The translations under genes were made by a program, and so were the position numbers. Shown here piece by piece: positions 11,551 through 23,549 of a stretch of 64,000 nt of DNA. This stretch comes from Diphasiastrum complanatum (taxonomy: Eukaryota > Streptophyta > Lycopodiopsida > Lycopodiales > Lycopodiaceae). The stretch covers positions 45,741,563 to 45,805,562 of the forward strand of contig CM055112.1 in NCBI GenBank assembly GCA_029204225.1, in the 5' to 3' direction. Within the stretch, counting starts at the first letter, position 1, and each line of letters begins with the position of its first letter. The notes below the pieces were generated by a model that saw nothing but the letters and a program-made list of their open reading frames with translations, was not told the DNA's origin and did not search any database.

Positions 11551-11555
11551 ATTCA
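11551..11555. repeat. Target-site duplication, right
   Basis: ATTCA follows the last base of the right LTR, matching 5,685-5,689. Confidence 0.92.
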
Positions 11556-12560
11556 TTCCACAAGAATTAGAAAACTCAGTATAATGTTCTTGAGAAACCA
11601 AAAGTGTCTGTCACCCACTCCTTCAGATTCTTATGAAAATACAGACTACATATACAAGGTTGGCATATCACTGCATTGATTCTAGTTGACGAAGACAGTA
11701 GACAGTATTTTATTCTACCATAATAGCTCAAACAGAAGAGAAAATAACAAGCGCTCTACTCCCGCTTTCTACCATATAAAACAATGAATTAACTAATTAG
11801 AATGAGCGTGGACTCTGCTATATATGTGTTTGGAAAAGCAGGCAAAACGTCAGAAGATCTGAAATGTCATATTTGGTGAGGTATCCAATGGTTTGTTGTT
11901 ACGTAGAGAGAGTCTGATGAGAAACGCTGCCTCTGCCATCTGGAAATAAGCATACGCCTAGAGAAAGTAGTTATGGTGTTTTACTAATATGGTGGGAACT
12001 TCACATAACCAGTTCTTCAAGAAAATACCCTTTTATAGCTTAAAGACAGGCTTCAAACTTTAATAGGAGGATGACGTATGTTCTGCACTGTGTCCAGTCT
12101 TATGCAGACCATAAAAAAGTTACACGTGGCCAGTCTCCTGCCACATACATCATTGTGAATGTTGAATGGTCAATTCAAACATTTCTTCGGTAGAACAAAT
12201 ATTTGTCTGATGGTCAAATGTTTGTTTGTCTGACAGCCGAAACTGTAAGTGTCTGATACTTGGTGATAAGTGTCGATAGAGAGGAAAAACACATATGCAC
12301 TAGAAAGGCACAGGCCCATCGCTGTCTGCCTGGATTTGAATATAATTCTATCTGTCCAAACTCAAATATAATTCTGTCTGTCCAGATTCGAATATAAACT
12401 TGTCTGCCTGGACTCAAATGCTTGTCCATGTTTGGCACCAATTCTTGTAATTTTCCCATGCGCTCACTAATGAGAGAAATGTGTCAGTTCAAATGATTCA
12501 AAGTTCTGCCTTCAAAACTGTTGAAATAATTGGGTATCTTTAGCCTTCGACTGTTCTTCA
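11556..12560. other. Unrecognised sequence with a minisatellite
   Basis: About 1 kb without a gene. It continues the sequence interrupted by the copia insertion. A short stretch near 12,128-12,165 (TGGCCAGT followed by a CATTGTGAATG word) loosely recalls 5,267-5,295. The only clear structure is the tandem repeat at 12,322-12,427. Confidence 0.5.
12322..12427 (+). repeat. Minisatellite, four ~26-27 bp units
   Basis: Units start at 12,322, 12,348, 12,374 and 12,401. Each begins with a CTGTCTGYCY-like word and continues into an AAATATAATT-like tail. The units differ at several positions, so the array is not recent. Confidence 0.85.
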
Positions 12561-13028
12561 ATGAGACTGCTCTCTGAGGACATGGAAACCTCCATCTCTA
12601 GCTATAGTGGCCGCTGCATCTCTGACAATATCATGCGTAACTGTGCGCTCACTCCCAGAAGGACAACGGAGGAGGTGGATAGCAAGAGCATCAATAGCGT
12701 GACCACAAACACACCTAGAGAGACCCAAGACCGAAGGATGAGAAAGCCCCAAGCGAAGACCAAGAGCAGTGGTGAAGTTGGCCAAAGACAACCGGAAGGA
12801 AGGGATAACAGGCCGAGCTGACAGCCAAGCCCCGGCCCCACGACCCTCACAAGAAAGAAGCCAAGCTCGATGCAATGCCGAAGGAGCCTTAGAGAGCATG
12901 CTGGAAAGGGTATGCTTGTGCATGCATTCCAAGAGGGTCTCTTGCAGGTGATCTGGGCTGAAAGTGAGGAGTTGCTCAAAAGGAGGAAGACAAGCTTGGG
13001 TAGAGAGGGGGAGGAGCTCTCTCACAAC
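12561..13028 (-). pseudogene. LINE-like element fragment (region before the endonuclease)
   Basis: About 470 bp similar to 42,696-43,165 in the same orientation. The minus strand encodes the region after RT, including a CxC...H...C block (CVCGHAIDALAIHLLRC) and the downstream THDIVRDAA segment. It ends abruptly at 12,561 on one side and at copia RT on the other (13,029), so it is an insert or a rearranged piece inside the 13-16 kb copia. Non-functional. Confidence 0.8.
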
Positions 13029-16000
13029 GATGCAACATCTATTTTGCATCCTTGACCATTTTGGTATTGTTGTTGAAGAGCAACGTATCATCAACGTACA
13101 AGGTGATGATAATGAAGGATTGCTGCACTGACCTTGAATAAACGTTGCAATCAGCAGTGCTTGGTTTGAATCCTTGTTCAATGAGGAATGTGTTGATCCT
13201 CTGAAACCAAGCTCTGGTAGACTGCTTTAAGTTGTACAGTGCTTTGTGGAGTTTATAGACATGATTTTCCATGCCTTCTAGAACGTATCCTTCGGTCTGG
13301 ATCATGTAGATATCTTCTTGTATGACTCCATTCAAATAGGCTGTTTGTACATCAAGTTGATGTACTTCGAGATTGGCAGCTGCAGCATAAGACAAGAGCA
13401 TTCGGATCGACGAATGTTTGACAACTGGTCTAAAAGTCTCACTGTAGTCAACATTTGAGATTTGGTTGAATCCTCGTGCTACTAGTCTAGCCTTCCTTCT
13501 ATCAATTGCTCAGATTGGCATTATATTTGATCTTAAAGATCCATTTGCAATCAATAATATTGCAGCCAATAGGAGCTTCGACTAATGACCTCGTCTGATT
13601 CTTGATCAAAGAGGAATACTCTTTGTCCATGGCTTCTCTCCATAGATCAGAGTCTGGTTGGCTAAGTGCCTCTTCGACTGTTGTCGGTTCATTAATTAAG
13701 AGACAGGCAGACTCAGGAGTATACCTTGTGGGCTGTGTGCTCACTCGGCATGATCTTCTGGGAGGATTCGACTGATGAACCAATCCTGGGACTTGTTGTT
13801 GGGTAGCAGCAACATCTTCGTCTGATTTGCTGTCTCAAAGTGGGTCGACAATAGACACGTCTGAGCTAGAAGCTCGGACTGTCGTGTCAATGGCATGAGA
13901 TGTAGGTTCTTCTTCAGCAATATCCTTGTCTTTGAGGTCGACGAACTGATCCTCGATAAAGATTGTATCCCGGCTATACAAGATTTGCTGGGTATCAGGA
14001 TCGTACAACTTGTAGGTGTTATCAGACGGAGTATATCCAATTAGGATGGTCTTGAGACCTTGGAAGTCCAATTTCTTTCTTGTGTCTTTTGGGATCTGCG
14101 TGTAGGCAATGCACCCGAACACTCTTAGGTTCTTCAAAGAAGGCTTAGAGTCTGTCCACATCTCGTGGGGTGTCTTGTCTGAGAGGGCCTTGGTCAAACA
14201 TCTGTTCTGGACATAAACTGCAGTGGAGATAGCTTCAGCCTAGAATCTCTTGGGCAACGATGCATGCTATAGCATACATTAAGCAGATTCAACCAGAGTA
14301 CGGTTCTTTCTCTCAGCTAAGCCATTAGACTGAGGACTGTAAGGAGTGATGAATTGCTGCTCAATGCCTTGGCTTTGGCAGTACTCCTTAAACTCGACAG
14401 AGATATATTCTCCACCATTGTCTGACCTTAGGGCCTTGATCGTCCTTCCAATCTCCTTTTCTACATGCTCCTTGAAGATTCTGAAGCAGTTGAAGGCTTC
14501 TGATTTTTTCTTTATGAAATACACCATCGTTCTTCTGGAGAATTCATCAATAAAGTTTATAATATACTTGGCATCCTTCAACGAAGTATTTTTCATCGGG
14601 CCACAAATATATGAATGTACAACATGTAGCAATCCTCTAGCAACATGTTGATGGCTTGACTTAAATGGTTTCCTAGTCTGTTTACCAATTAGACAGCCTT
14701 GACAGACAGGTAACTCGACTTTTTTGCGAGGATAGTCAAGATCAAGAACAATAGATTGTCTAGACATTCATTGTACAACAGCATGATTTAAATGACCAAG
14801 TCTATAATGCCAAATTAAACCTTTATTTGAATGAATTGAAGTACTGAGAGCTTGACTAGAGGCAGAAAAGCAATGACTTAATTTATACAAGTATCCATGT
14901 CTCTTTTCGAGTGCTAGGATCTTGCCTGTCCTATCAACTACTTTACATTGATCACATTCAAATTCTACTCTATGTCCTAGATCTGGGATTCTACTTACAG
15001 AGAGCAGATTCGTAGATAATGTTGGTACATACAGGACTTTAGAGAGTAGCTTAGACTGATCATTCGCAAAGCATAATCTTACAGTGCCTTCACGTTTAAT
15101 AGCTTGTGTGCTATTGTCACCAAGGTGAACGAATTTTTGAGTACTCTAAGGTGTATAGGACTCGAAACAGCCAATGAGGCTAGTTATGTGCTGAGTGGCT
15201 CCGGAATCCAGGAACCAAGAACTATCGCCAGATGCTCCTTGATGGTTGGTCATGAAGGCATCATGATCTGTTTCTTGAATAGGCTGTGGAGCATTTGCAA
15301 TTGCATTCACCACTTGATTCGACTGCCCTTTGCTGTTGTTCTTTGCTTGAAGTATGCGGCAATCTTGTATTTTGTGGTTGTTTTGTTTGTAGTATCTACA
15401 AAACAGCTTCTTCTTTGTCTTCGGATTTGACTGTTCCTTGTGCTGAGCTGGTTTCTGGTCTGACTTTGATTGCTTCGGGACTTTCTTCTTCTTCTGCTTT
15501 GTCATGCTCTTGTTGGTGTACAAGGCATGAGAATCAGCCGAGGAACTTGAGGCTTCGTTCCTTCGTGTGTCTTCCTACAACAACATAGTAATGACTCTCA
15601 AAACAGTCAATTCTGGATGAGTCATGATGATCATCACGCAGCTGTCATAAGAACTTGTCAAGTTTGTAAGCAATTGCATCACTGCGTCTTGATCGTCTAT
15701 GACAGATCTGACAGCGGCCATTTGTCTTAGCAGGTTCTTGAATCGATTAACGTGATTCTGCAGAGAATCACCATTCGTCATCTTGAGGGAGTAGAATTTC
15801 TTCCTGAGATGTAGCTTGGAAGCTATATCTTCAACTTCGTATAGTGTGCTCAAGATTTCCCAGACTTCTTTCGATGTCTCAGCCTCGCATACATGGCCGA
15901 TCTGGGTATCCATGATGTTGATGATGATCAGCGTGAAAGCTTTTCCATCCTTCAACTTCCATCTGACAATTGCCATGTCGTCCGCTTCGGGTTTCTCTTC

Positions 16001-16126
16001 TGCACCTGTAACAACGTCGTACAATTCTTTTGTCATTAGTACAGTTTTTATCTTAAATTTCCACAGATGGTAATTGGCTCCATCAAGCTTGTCCATGATA
16101 GGACTGGCTTTCCCATGGGAATCCAT
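13029..16126 (-). pseudogene. Ty1/copia gag-pol remnant, family E2
   Basis: Reading down the minus strand: gag from Met 16,126 (LDGANYHLWKFKIKTVL...); a zinc-knuckle-like CRYYKQNNHKIQDC near 15,400 in which the second Cys is Tyr; protease LDSGATQHITS near 15,195; GAG-pre-integrase WHYRLGHLNH; integrase core (FIDEFSRRT, ALRSDNGGEY, NGLAERKNR) at 14,280-14,767; the integrase C-terminal region at 13,835-14,197; RT at 13,039-13,783 (CKWIFKIKYN, QLDVQTAYLNG, LYVDD). Stops and frameshifts break it at about 15,575, 15,146, 14,767, 14,279 and 13,502. RT after YVDD, RNase H and the 3' LTR are missing: the element is cut at 13,029 by the LINE fragment. The 5' side (PBS and LTR) is preserved. Confidence 0.92.
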
Positions 16127-16265
16127 GTGGAAGAATTAGTCTAAGTGATAGAAGAAACTATTAGTGACGTAAGTATGAAAATCTGATATTTACAGAACAA
16201 GAAAACAATTACTCTATCAGCTAGTAGAGTCTTGTATAGTGGAAGCTAATCAAGCTATGAACCTA

Positions 16266-16277
16266 GCTCTGATACCA
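16266..16277 (-). other. Primer-binding site of copia E2
   Basis: TGGTATCAGAGC on the minus strand next to the LTR end at 16,278 and about 140 bp upstream of the E2 gag start. Same initiator tRNA-Met primer as the complete element. Confidence 0.9.
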
Positions 16278-16718
16278 TGTTGTGGAGAGAGGGGGAGAAT
16301 AAATGACGAACACGAACAAGAAACGAACTCGAACAGAAAATGTGCGAACGAGAAATGAACTCGAACAGAAAATGTGCATGCGCAACAAAATGAGTTAAAC
16401 GACTCTCTCCGAAAGCATGACTATGCCTATCAGAATGAACAGAACCTTAGTGATAGGAATCGTAGTCATTCTAGCTTATGCAGCCAAACATTTAATGGAT
16501 GAAGTGCTAGATGAATAATTTGTCACGAATTGCAAGACAAATTATCTGTCACGAATGATTTGCAAAGAGATAGACTGTGCTCGACTGATAATTAGTCATG
16601 AATTATTCGTGAAAGACAAGACTAAAAGTTGATCGTTTATTACCAGAAAGAGCAACTAGAAAGATCAGACAAAATGAAGAACAAGCATAGCAATATTAAC
16701 ACATATCTGAATGCAGAA
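16278..16718 (-). repeat. LTR of copia E2 (5' LTR, outer limit uncertain)
   Basis: Begins TGTTGTGGAGAG beside the PBS. Two other copies support it: 55,796-56,118 in the opposite orientation, matching roughly 16,402-16,718, and 60,636-60,870, matching the PBS-proximal part. The true outer end probably lies beyond 16,718 (TATA-like words near 16,915-16,925), but no TG terminus or target duplication could be fixed. Confidence 0.75.
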
Positions 16719-18679
16719 CAAAGAGCTATATCAGATTAAGTATATCATGTATACAAGTTGATAATGCGGAAGAGCACATTACAATAGCGGACGAAATCGC
16801 GTGCCCTACGAAGCTTATTTTGTCTATAATGAGGAATGAAGCTTCTTCTCTCTTAGTCTCTTCTTCTCTCACTTGATCATTTGATCATCATCATTTGAAT
16901 GGTGTCCTAAATATGTATATATACATAATATTACAGGTGTGCAGATGTGAAAGTACAGAGTGGATGTGCTCTTTGTAGGAGATCGTGGGTGGCTGCAATC
17001 GTTGTCCAATCTGTTAGCGTAACTGCATGGAGTGAGCGTAAAAAGGGTGCGACGTTAGCCAGTGCTGAAGTGAATGTTGGTGATGATGCAAAAAGTGGGT
17101 CACTCTTACGAATGGCCTTAGGATAAGATTTAAAGGGCACCTTAGCTTTTAAAGCACCTTCGGCATTCTATAGGGTAGTGTCCCCTTTTCATCTGTCACC
17201 ATAACCTGTGTAAAGACACAGTGTTTGCGATTCTTTCACCTTTTATTTGTCTGTGCAAATTTGTGTGTAAATATGTAGGCTGCTGACAGCGTTAGTAAAT
17301 ATGCAGCAACAATGGAGGCAGATTAGAAAAAGAGATTTAGGAGAGTATAAATCCAACACAAAACTCATGGAGGCTCTCCTCATTTCAGCATGGAGTGGGT
17401 ACATTTCACAAAAAGCTCCTCTTCTCAAAGAGGGAGTCTCTTAAATAAGCAAGAGAGCTCCTTAGGTGGCGTCCTAGTGGAATTTCCACATTTTACAAAT
17501 TATAAGTGGAATAATACTCTCCACTAAAGGTCACCATCAAAAGGTGGCTCACTCTACTTTCTTTAAGAAGGGTCTACTTGCATTTATTACATTTGCCTAG
17601 AAATACTAGTTTCTACATGGTCATTACATCTATTGGGATTCACCATGAGGCTTACACAGTTCTAGCTTGTCATTACTACTAGTATTCCTCGGCTCTCAGT
17701 CTTCGTTCATCTCATCTTCTCAGAGACCTCCTCGATCTATGGATAGAGGTGCTCTTGGGTAGCTCTATCTGAGTATCTTGGGGATTCGTCAGAATCAGCC
17801 AACAGTTTTACTCTCTACTAGTTAGCAATATCATCTTTATGTAAAACACTTACATGAAACATTGAGTGAAATATTACCTGACTTAGGAGATTAAGTTAAA
17901 GAGAAATAATAATTATAGCTTGAAATCATCCACAACTTTGACATACAATTCAAAATGCTTTCAAGTACATATATCCTTAGAATTCAGAATTCTAAAATAT
18001 AATAACACATTCAACTAGAATCTCTAGGAGAATCATTCAGATATAAAATGATTAAAACTCAACTATGAGTATCCTAGATACTCTCTTGAGTTAAATGCCC
18101 CTGTGTCTAGCATCAAATACAAGAAAATAACAGTCATTTATCTTAATATATTTGTTTGTTCCCTATGATAACTAGAGATCTAATCAAAAGAACTGTACTC
18201 AAGCATCTGCAGACCATAAACTATAGCAGAATAGCATCCACTAGATTAACTAAATTCTCCACAAGTTAAATAACTTATCTCATGAAAAATGTCTGTGAGA
18301 TCCAAAAGCTCTCAATAAAACATTGAAGTAGAGAGATTCAAAACACTGATCTAAATTCTTACTCAATTAATAGATCAAGAATTAATCGTCACACTTAAGA
18401 TTCATCACAATTCCTTATAATCCTCTAGCAACAATTAAGTATTTATTTATGATCCGTCAATCATAAATATTTAGATTTGTATGACTCATCAATCATAATT
18501 TTTTGGAATCCAAAACTATAATCATTTATAGGATACTGGAGTATATCTCCAACATAACTAAGAAAAAGTAAGAATCATTCCAAAATCTTTCCCACTAGGA
18601 AAATATTGGATTGTAAGAACATTCTCCAAATAGGATTCTCTTAAGGGGCTCTAAATTTGTAATAGCAAAAAGCTTCTTT
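16719..18679. other. No gene recognised; probably outer LTR and old repeat sequence
   Basis: AT-rich. The first few hundred bases may be the rest of the E2 LTR. Around 18,440-18,505 a short ATCAATCATAA-type word is repeated. No frame of convincing length or motif. Confidence 0.4.
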
Positions 18680-19113
18680 ATGCTAGATCTAGGTCAAGAT
18701 CTAATATGCTTCTTGGAGATGTTCATCTTTGTGCTAACTTGGCTAGTCTTGAGGATAATGATGGTGTTTCAATGGTTCTTCATGGCAAGTGCAAGCATGC
18801 AAAAGGTAAGGAAAGAGCTAACTTCATCAATGGTGGTGAAGGTTCTTCCTTGGAAAAGATTGTTGTTAATGATTTCTTTGATCATATATGAAAAAAAATG
18901 TTGCTAAGTGCATTCATGAAGGAGATGGTTCTTCTACATTCTTTTGTGATGAGTCCAAGAAATTCATTTTTGCAGCAAGTGGAGTCACATGTCTTCATAA
19001 AGAGAGTAGATCAAATGGTTCTATCAAGAGACTTGCTGAGGGAGATAGTCACAAGTCAAGAAGAAGGAGAAGTATGTGAAGTGTTCAAAGTAGGATGTAC
19101 TTTGAATCATTAG
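18680..19113 (+). other. Unrecognised short open frames
   Basis: Overlapping plus-strand frames of 61-75 codons. One Lys/Arg-rich frame (18,888-19,079) follows another (18,706-18,891) with a shift of frame, as in a decayed longer coding region. No known domain was recognised. Position just upstream of an LTR A fragment suggests retroelement debris. Low confidence. Confidence 0.25.
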
Positions 19114-19290
19114 GGAAAATATGGGCTCAAAATGGGCCCTTTAAGAAGTTTGACTATAGAGAAACATTAATAAGAGAGAGAAAACTTCCGGCAACATCTA
19201 TGCTCATTTTTTCATGATTCCGAAACTGCCCGCCGCCCAACTTATATGGTTAATATGTAGCTTTATTTTCCATAAGCAAATGTGATAATA

Positions 19291-19524
19291 TTGTCTCTCT
19301 CTACCCGAGGGTAGCCTGTTTTTCTCATACTGAGCACTTAGAATTATTTCTGACATTCAATTCTCATAGTAAGAAGTTATATTTTTCAATCAGATGTATG
19401 CCATTGTGCCCTTGCGATAGATTTTACAAGTATATTGTTCTCTGATCAATCTTGTGCAATCACAACACCTCAGTAAAATTTTGTAAGGTGTGTGGTGAAG
19501 TTCACACATGATAAACACTTCACA
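19291..19524 (+). repeat. LTR A fragment (3' part)
   Basis: Matches the ends of the LTR A copies at 34,351, 54,153 and 21,189 (the AATCTTGTGCAATCACAAC word, then GGTGTGTGGTGAAGTTCACA, ending CTTCACA). Here the tRNA-Met PBS does not follow the LTR end, so it is a solo or truncated LTR, or a 3' LTR. Confidence 0.7.
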
Positions 19525-19586
19525 AAGAGGAAGATCAAGAGGTTGGTCTCAAAGGGCTTCAACAACATAGAAGGAAATGTGGCAAT

Positions 19587-20312
19587 TTGGAGCTAGTCAA
19601 GAGCATCAAAGGAAGGTTATTTGGCAAAGATGTTATGGGTCTATTTTTGCAACTTATTGAAAACTCAAGTAAGGTCAAAGGAGCAGCAAGGAAGTGTTGT
19701 TCAGGTTTACTTTACTTGTTCTATCTCATGTTTGAGCTATTTCATATGAATGTTTGCAAATTGTCAAGATATGGACAAACTAGGTACATTGTCTTGCAAT
19801 ATCTTATTGTTGGAGTTGTACTAGCATTCTTGGCTAGTTTTGCTGATGGAAATGAAGCTAATGGAGGTTCATTATGTCATTCATTTATGTCCAAGTCATC
19901 AAGTGTTGATGATATCTTGTGGCAAGATGGAGATGGAGACTCATTCATGGATTTTTATGGTGGAGACATATAAAAAAAGAACAAAGTTGTAGGAGACAAG
20001 CAAGCAAATGGTCATCACTCACATTTATTGTTTGGTTGCTGTAATTTTCCAGAGAGTTCAAAACTTGAAACATGGAGGAATCATTTCATTCACATTCTAT
20101 TTGGTTCTTCATGTTCTAATTATATCTTGATGTGTAAAATTGATGTAAGAGATAGCGAAGCATCCAATTTGGACACTATTCTCTATATCAATTATGAAAG
20201 ATATTTTAGAACCTTAGAAAGGAGATCTATACTTAGGATGGAGACTATTCTAAACTTGGATCAAAGTAGTATGGTTAAAACTATGCCAAAATTAGTTGAA
20301 GAGGGAGTGTGA
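19587..20312 (+). pseudogene. Left-arm copy of the 194-codon ORF upstream of LTR B, with one stop
   Basis: One frame runs from 19,587 to the stop at 20,310-20,312, broken only at 19,971-19,973 (TAA). From 19,727 it is the mirror copy of 55,208-55,792, where that codon is open. It has the same hydrophobic stretch (near IVLQYLIVGVVLAFLAS) and the same C-terminus (PKLVEEGV) read from the polypurine tract into LTR B. The codons before 19,727 are outside the repeat and probably unrelated. No RNase H motif was found where it would be expected in a copia element. Confidence 0.6.
20298..20307 (+). other. Polypurine tract before LTR B
   Basis: GAAGAGGGAG immediately before TGTGAGAG, as in the complete copia element. 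Confidence 0.8.
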
Positions 20313-20862
20313 GAGATTTCAACAAGACTAGTCATATTTTGGTAAATTGTCAATATGAGGCCAAAACTCATTTTGGAGTTAGAGATAAACTTTTTGAAGT
20401 TATATTAGTTTAAAATACATTCAATAAACACTTTTTGAAAGTGTGGAAAAGTCAAGTTTGAGAGAGATTCAAATTTGAACTTTAAGTACATTGAATCTAA
20501 ACCCAAAAATAGTAGGGTTTACATTTTGGAGAGACAGCCAAGTGGCGAAATAGGGTTTGGACCTGCTATAAAAGGATGAAACTCATGTAGAGACACATCT
20601 TCTCTCTTATCTCTCTCATTTCATCATTATACATGGTTCTCGTTGGGTTCTACTATCCATTGGTGCACTATCTTGATGATATCTTGCAATCTTGTGTGTA
20701 GAATGCTCATATTTTGCTATTTTCGGTTCCACACATGTGAAATATAGTAGGGTACTGTCATTTTACGAAAAAAACCATATTTTATGTTTTGGTTTATGTT
20801 TGATCAGTATCTCTTAGAGTTTGCATCTCTTTTTGTATGTAGATGCTGAATTTTCTACATCA
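20308..20862 (+). repeat. LTR B (3' LTR), left-arm copy
   Basis: 555 bp from TGTGAGAG after the polypurine tract to CTACATCA. It contains TATAAAAG at 20,567-20,574 followed by a CT-rich stretch. Mirror copy at 54,650-55,212 (563 bp). On its far side lies LTR A leader sequence in the opposite orientation, so this element probably inserted into an LTR A element. No matching 5' LTR B is present in the window. Confidence 0.8.
20567..20574 (+). promoter_or_regulatory. TATA box of LTR B
   Basis: TATAAAAG in mid-LTR, followed by a CT-rich stretch as in plant LTR promoters. Conserved in the mirror copy at 54,940-54,947 (minus). Confidence 0.6.
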
Positions 20863-21176
20863 GGATTGTTGGTTTACTCATTGTAACCAAAGATCAGGGA
20901 CATCGGTTGGATCTTGAATGATCTGAAATCCTTCACAAATGTTGGTGAAAAGAACTGATGTGTGCTCACTTTGGATATCATAGGGCTGATTTCACACGTG
21001 TGAGCTCTCTGTCCGTACAAGGCTCATTTGGAGCAGATCAGGCTTGATTTGATTCACTTATGATCCACAGATAGCCTGTTTGTCAGTGAGTTTGGATTCC
21101 TCTCCCAAATCTGAATTCTTGCAAGAAAAAGCACTTATGTTCTAATGTATACACCCTCACCTCTTCAAATCATGAA
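20863..21176 (-). other. Leader of an LTR A copia element, shortened
   Basis: Minus-strand sequence after the PBS matches the leaders at 34,364 and 54,166 onward (TGGATCATAAGTG, then CGGACA.AGAGCTCACAC). It lacks roughly 180 bp present in the right arm, and it ends at LTR B. Confidence 0.7.
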
Positions 21177-21188
21177 GCTCTGATACCA
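21177..21188 (-). other. Primer-binding site of an LTR A element
   Basis: TGGTATCAGAGC on the minus strand abuts the LTR A end at 21,189. Confidence 0.9.
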
Positions 21189-21648
21189 TGTGAAGTTTTT
21201 AGCACGTGTGAACTTCACCACACACCTTATAGGATCTTTATGAGGTGTTGTGATTGCACAAGATTGATCAATGAACAAATTACTTGAAAAATCTAAGACA
21301 AGAGCACGATGGCATACATCAGACTAAAAAATCTAACTTCTTACTATGAGAAATGGATATCAGAAATTATTCTAAGTGCTCACTATGGAGAAAAATTTAG
21401 CCTGCTCTCGGGTAGAGATAGAAAATCAACACATAAAACTCAAGTAGAGAGAGAATGAGCCCAAAACACCAAAATCTCAATATTCACAATATACCCAAAA
21501 CATGCCAAAGTTTCCCTACATCAAAGAGGCTCGAATTCCTACAATGGAGTTGTATGGAAAGTCCACTTTACTTAGTTAACTCAACTACCAACAAGGATAC
21601 ACATGTAAAACTACATGCATGGATATTGCATGTACTGCATGTCAACTC
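21189..21648 (-). repeat. LTR A, left-arm copy (outer end uncertain)
   Basis: Starts at the PBS and matches 53,694-54,153 and 33,898-34,351 in reverse complement. The 460 bp given are the part shared with the loop copy; the LTR may extend further. Confidence 0.75.
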
Positions 21649-22825
21649 TCAAATTTTGAAACAAAAACTTTTAGTGCTTGAAAGGAATGGGTTTACAAGG
21701 ATTTAAATCTGATTGCACTTATTTGTGGATTTGACCCACAAATTTTGTCAAAATTGGTCAAAAGACATGGTTATTTTGTTGGTTTCTGGACTAATTTTGT
21801 GATAATTCATAAAATCATAGCCAATAATTTCCATGCACATTTTCAAAGGTGTAATGAAGTTGTCCTAAGTCTTTCATGAAGTTTGGTTAGGATTGGACAC
21901 CATTAGGGGCCTCAAAAAGTCAAAAATTAGTGTATTTTTGGGGTTTTTGAGCATGAAAACCTATTAAATGATGGTCTGAACCTGTTGGTTTACATTACAA
22001 GTTTAAATATGTGATGGATTTCCTCTTTTTTGAGCCATCATGCATCCAATTTGGTTGTGGGAGGCTTAGGCACCATTATGTTGAAGTTTTGCTTGTTGAA
22101 GGTGTCCAAAAACGCATTTTTTGCATGATCCGAGCTTATGATTGCTTGCTAGACCGGATAGAAGCCTCTAGGCCTCTCTAATGAACCTTAGTAGATTGCA
22201 TGTAACCTTTAATTAGATGCTAAATGGTCTGGAGATGGATTTTTGAACATACCCCCTTGAAAAAGTGTGCCCTCCTACCTATTTGTTGGTCTATTACTGC
22301 TTGCACGTGTGAAGCCTAGGTGGTAGGGTGACATGGCAAGTGCCTTGTAGACCCACTCTCCCTCTGTACCATGCTTTAAAGCGACAATCTAGTGTCCTAT
22401 AGAGAAAGTTATGGCTATCGGAAGTTTGGCAATTTTTGAACTAAAATTTGCAAAATTCTTGAATTGTTCTACCTGTAACTCAGTTTAGTGATTTTTTGTT
22501 GATGAAAAATGTGTAAATAGACCTGTATGCATGCTTGGATGCATGTTTCATGTGTAATTGGTAGATTGATCAAAAGATTTCTTGCATGAAGCTATTTTTG
22601 AAAATTCTAGATCAAAAAGCAGATTTCCTAGTTCCTAGGCTATTTACGAAAAAAAAAATTGATATTTCAGAAAATTCAATGCATGTCAAGTTTAATGCAT
22701 GCAGCAGGATGTTTCAAAATGATTTCGATATGTGACAGTGCCTGTGAATAATAGATCCATCATTACACGATTCAATCTTTCTTCGTCCAATTTCGAGCTC
22801 TCTAGCTCCTCGGGACGAACTATTA
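21649..22825. other. No gene recognised; mirrored in the right arm
   Basis: About 1.2 kb, AT-rich, colinear with 52,549-53,693 in reverse complement. It may include the distal part of LTR A. No protein motif. Confidence 0.45.
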
Positions 22826-23549
22826 TTGTTCTCCTGTCTGCCTTGAGCTGATTTGTTTCTTGGGTTCAAGCGGCAGTCCATGGCTGCAGTGAATACACTC
22901 AATTTTCAGATTAAGCCAACACGAATCGACAGTATGTCCTTTGCGTTTGCATCTCACGCAGGTCTTCTTGTCTCTACTTTGTTGTTTCGACCTTCCTTTG
23001 TCCTTCCATTTGCCTTTGCTGGTTCCTTCTGCTTGCTGATCAGGATCCTGCTTTCGATCTGACTCCCTCTTAGACTTGGATTATTTTTTTGTCTTTTCTT
23101 TGTTGTTGTAGAGAGCTTGATCAAGAGCATCCTTGTGATCAAAGTTCTCTCGAGCCTCGACTTCTTCTCGAATCTCGATAATTGCCTTTTTGAGTGTCAT
23201 TGTAGGATCCTTTGCGAGTAGTGTTCTAGTTGTCTAGAAGAATCTTTGTAAGGCTCTCAATAGGTAAGTGAGCTCCTTGCATTTTCTACTCCAAAATTGT
23301 GTAGTGAAAGGAATAGGTCCTTCACCTTCCTAACAAAAGAAGTGAGGTCTTTGCCATCCCCTTCTTCTCCCTCCATTCATGTAGCTCCTTGCCTATTGTT
23401 GTAGGCATCTCTTCAGTGTCATCTACCCAGGGGAATAATCCTTCTCCCTTTAGTATCAGCGAGGTCTTTACTTTCCATGCTAGGAAGTTAGATCCTGATG
23501 AATCCAAAACTGTAGAGATGTTGGATTGTATGCTACTATTTGAAGCCAT
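22826..23549 (-). pseudogene. Copia gag remnant E6, left arm
   Basis: Minus-strand gag beginning at Met 23,549: GSNFLAWKVKTSLILKGEG, then PWVDDTEEMPTTIGKELHEW. Several frameshifts follow. Downstream lies a Lys-rich stretch and a decayed zinc-knuckle region, the mirror copy of 51,846-52,548. No protease, integrase or RT follows. The PBS-like site is at 23,653-23,664. Confidence 0.8.

Larger units (their letters stand above)
5685..11555 (-). mobile_element. Complete Ty1/copia LTR retrotransposon (young insertion)
   Basis: All parts are present on the minus strand: target duplication ATTCA on both sides (5,685-5,689 and 11,551-11,555); 5' LTR 10,898-11,550; PBS 10,886-10,897; leader; one uninterrupted gag-pol frame; polypurine tract 6,343-6,352; 3' LTR 5,690-6,342. 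Both LTRs are exactly 653 bp, begin TGTG and end CACA in either reading direction, and I found no difference between them by eye. Matching LTRs with an intact frame imply recent insertion and possible activity. It landed in sequence joining a decayed copia RT to the 11.6-12.5 kb region. Confidence 0.96.

Noticed and set aside
12322-12427. CRISPR-like array
   Set aside because: The units are contiguous diverged tandem repeats without unique spacers, in a plant retroelement context.
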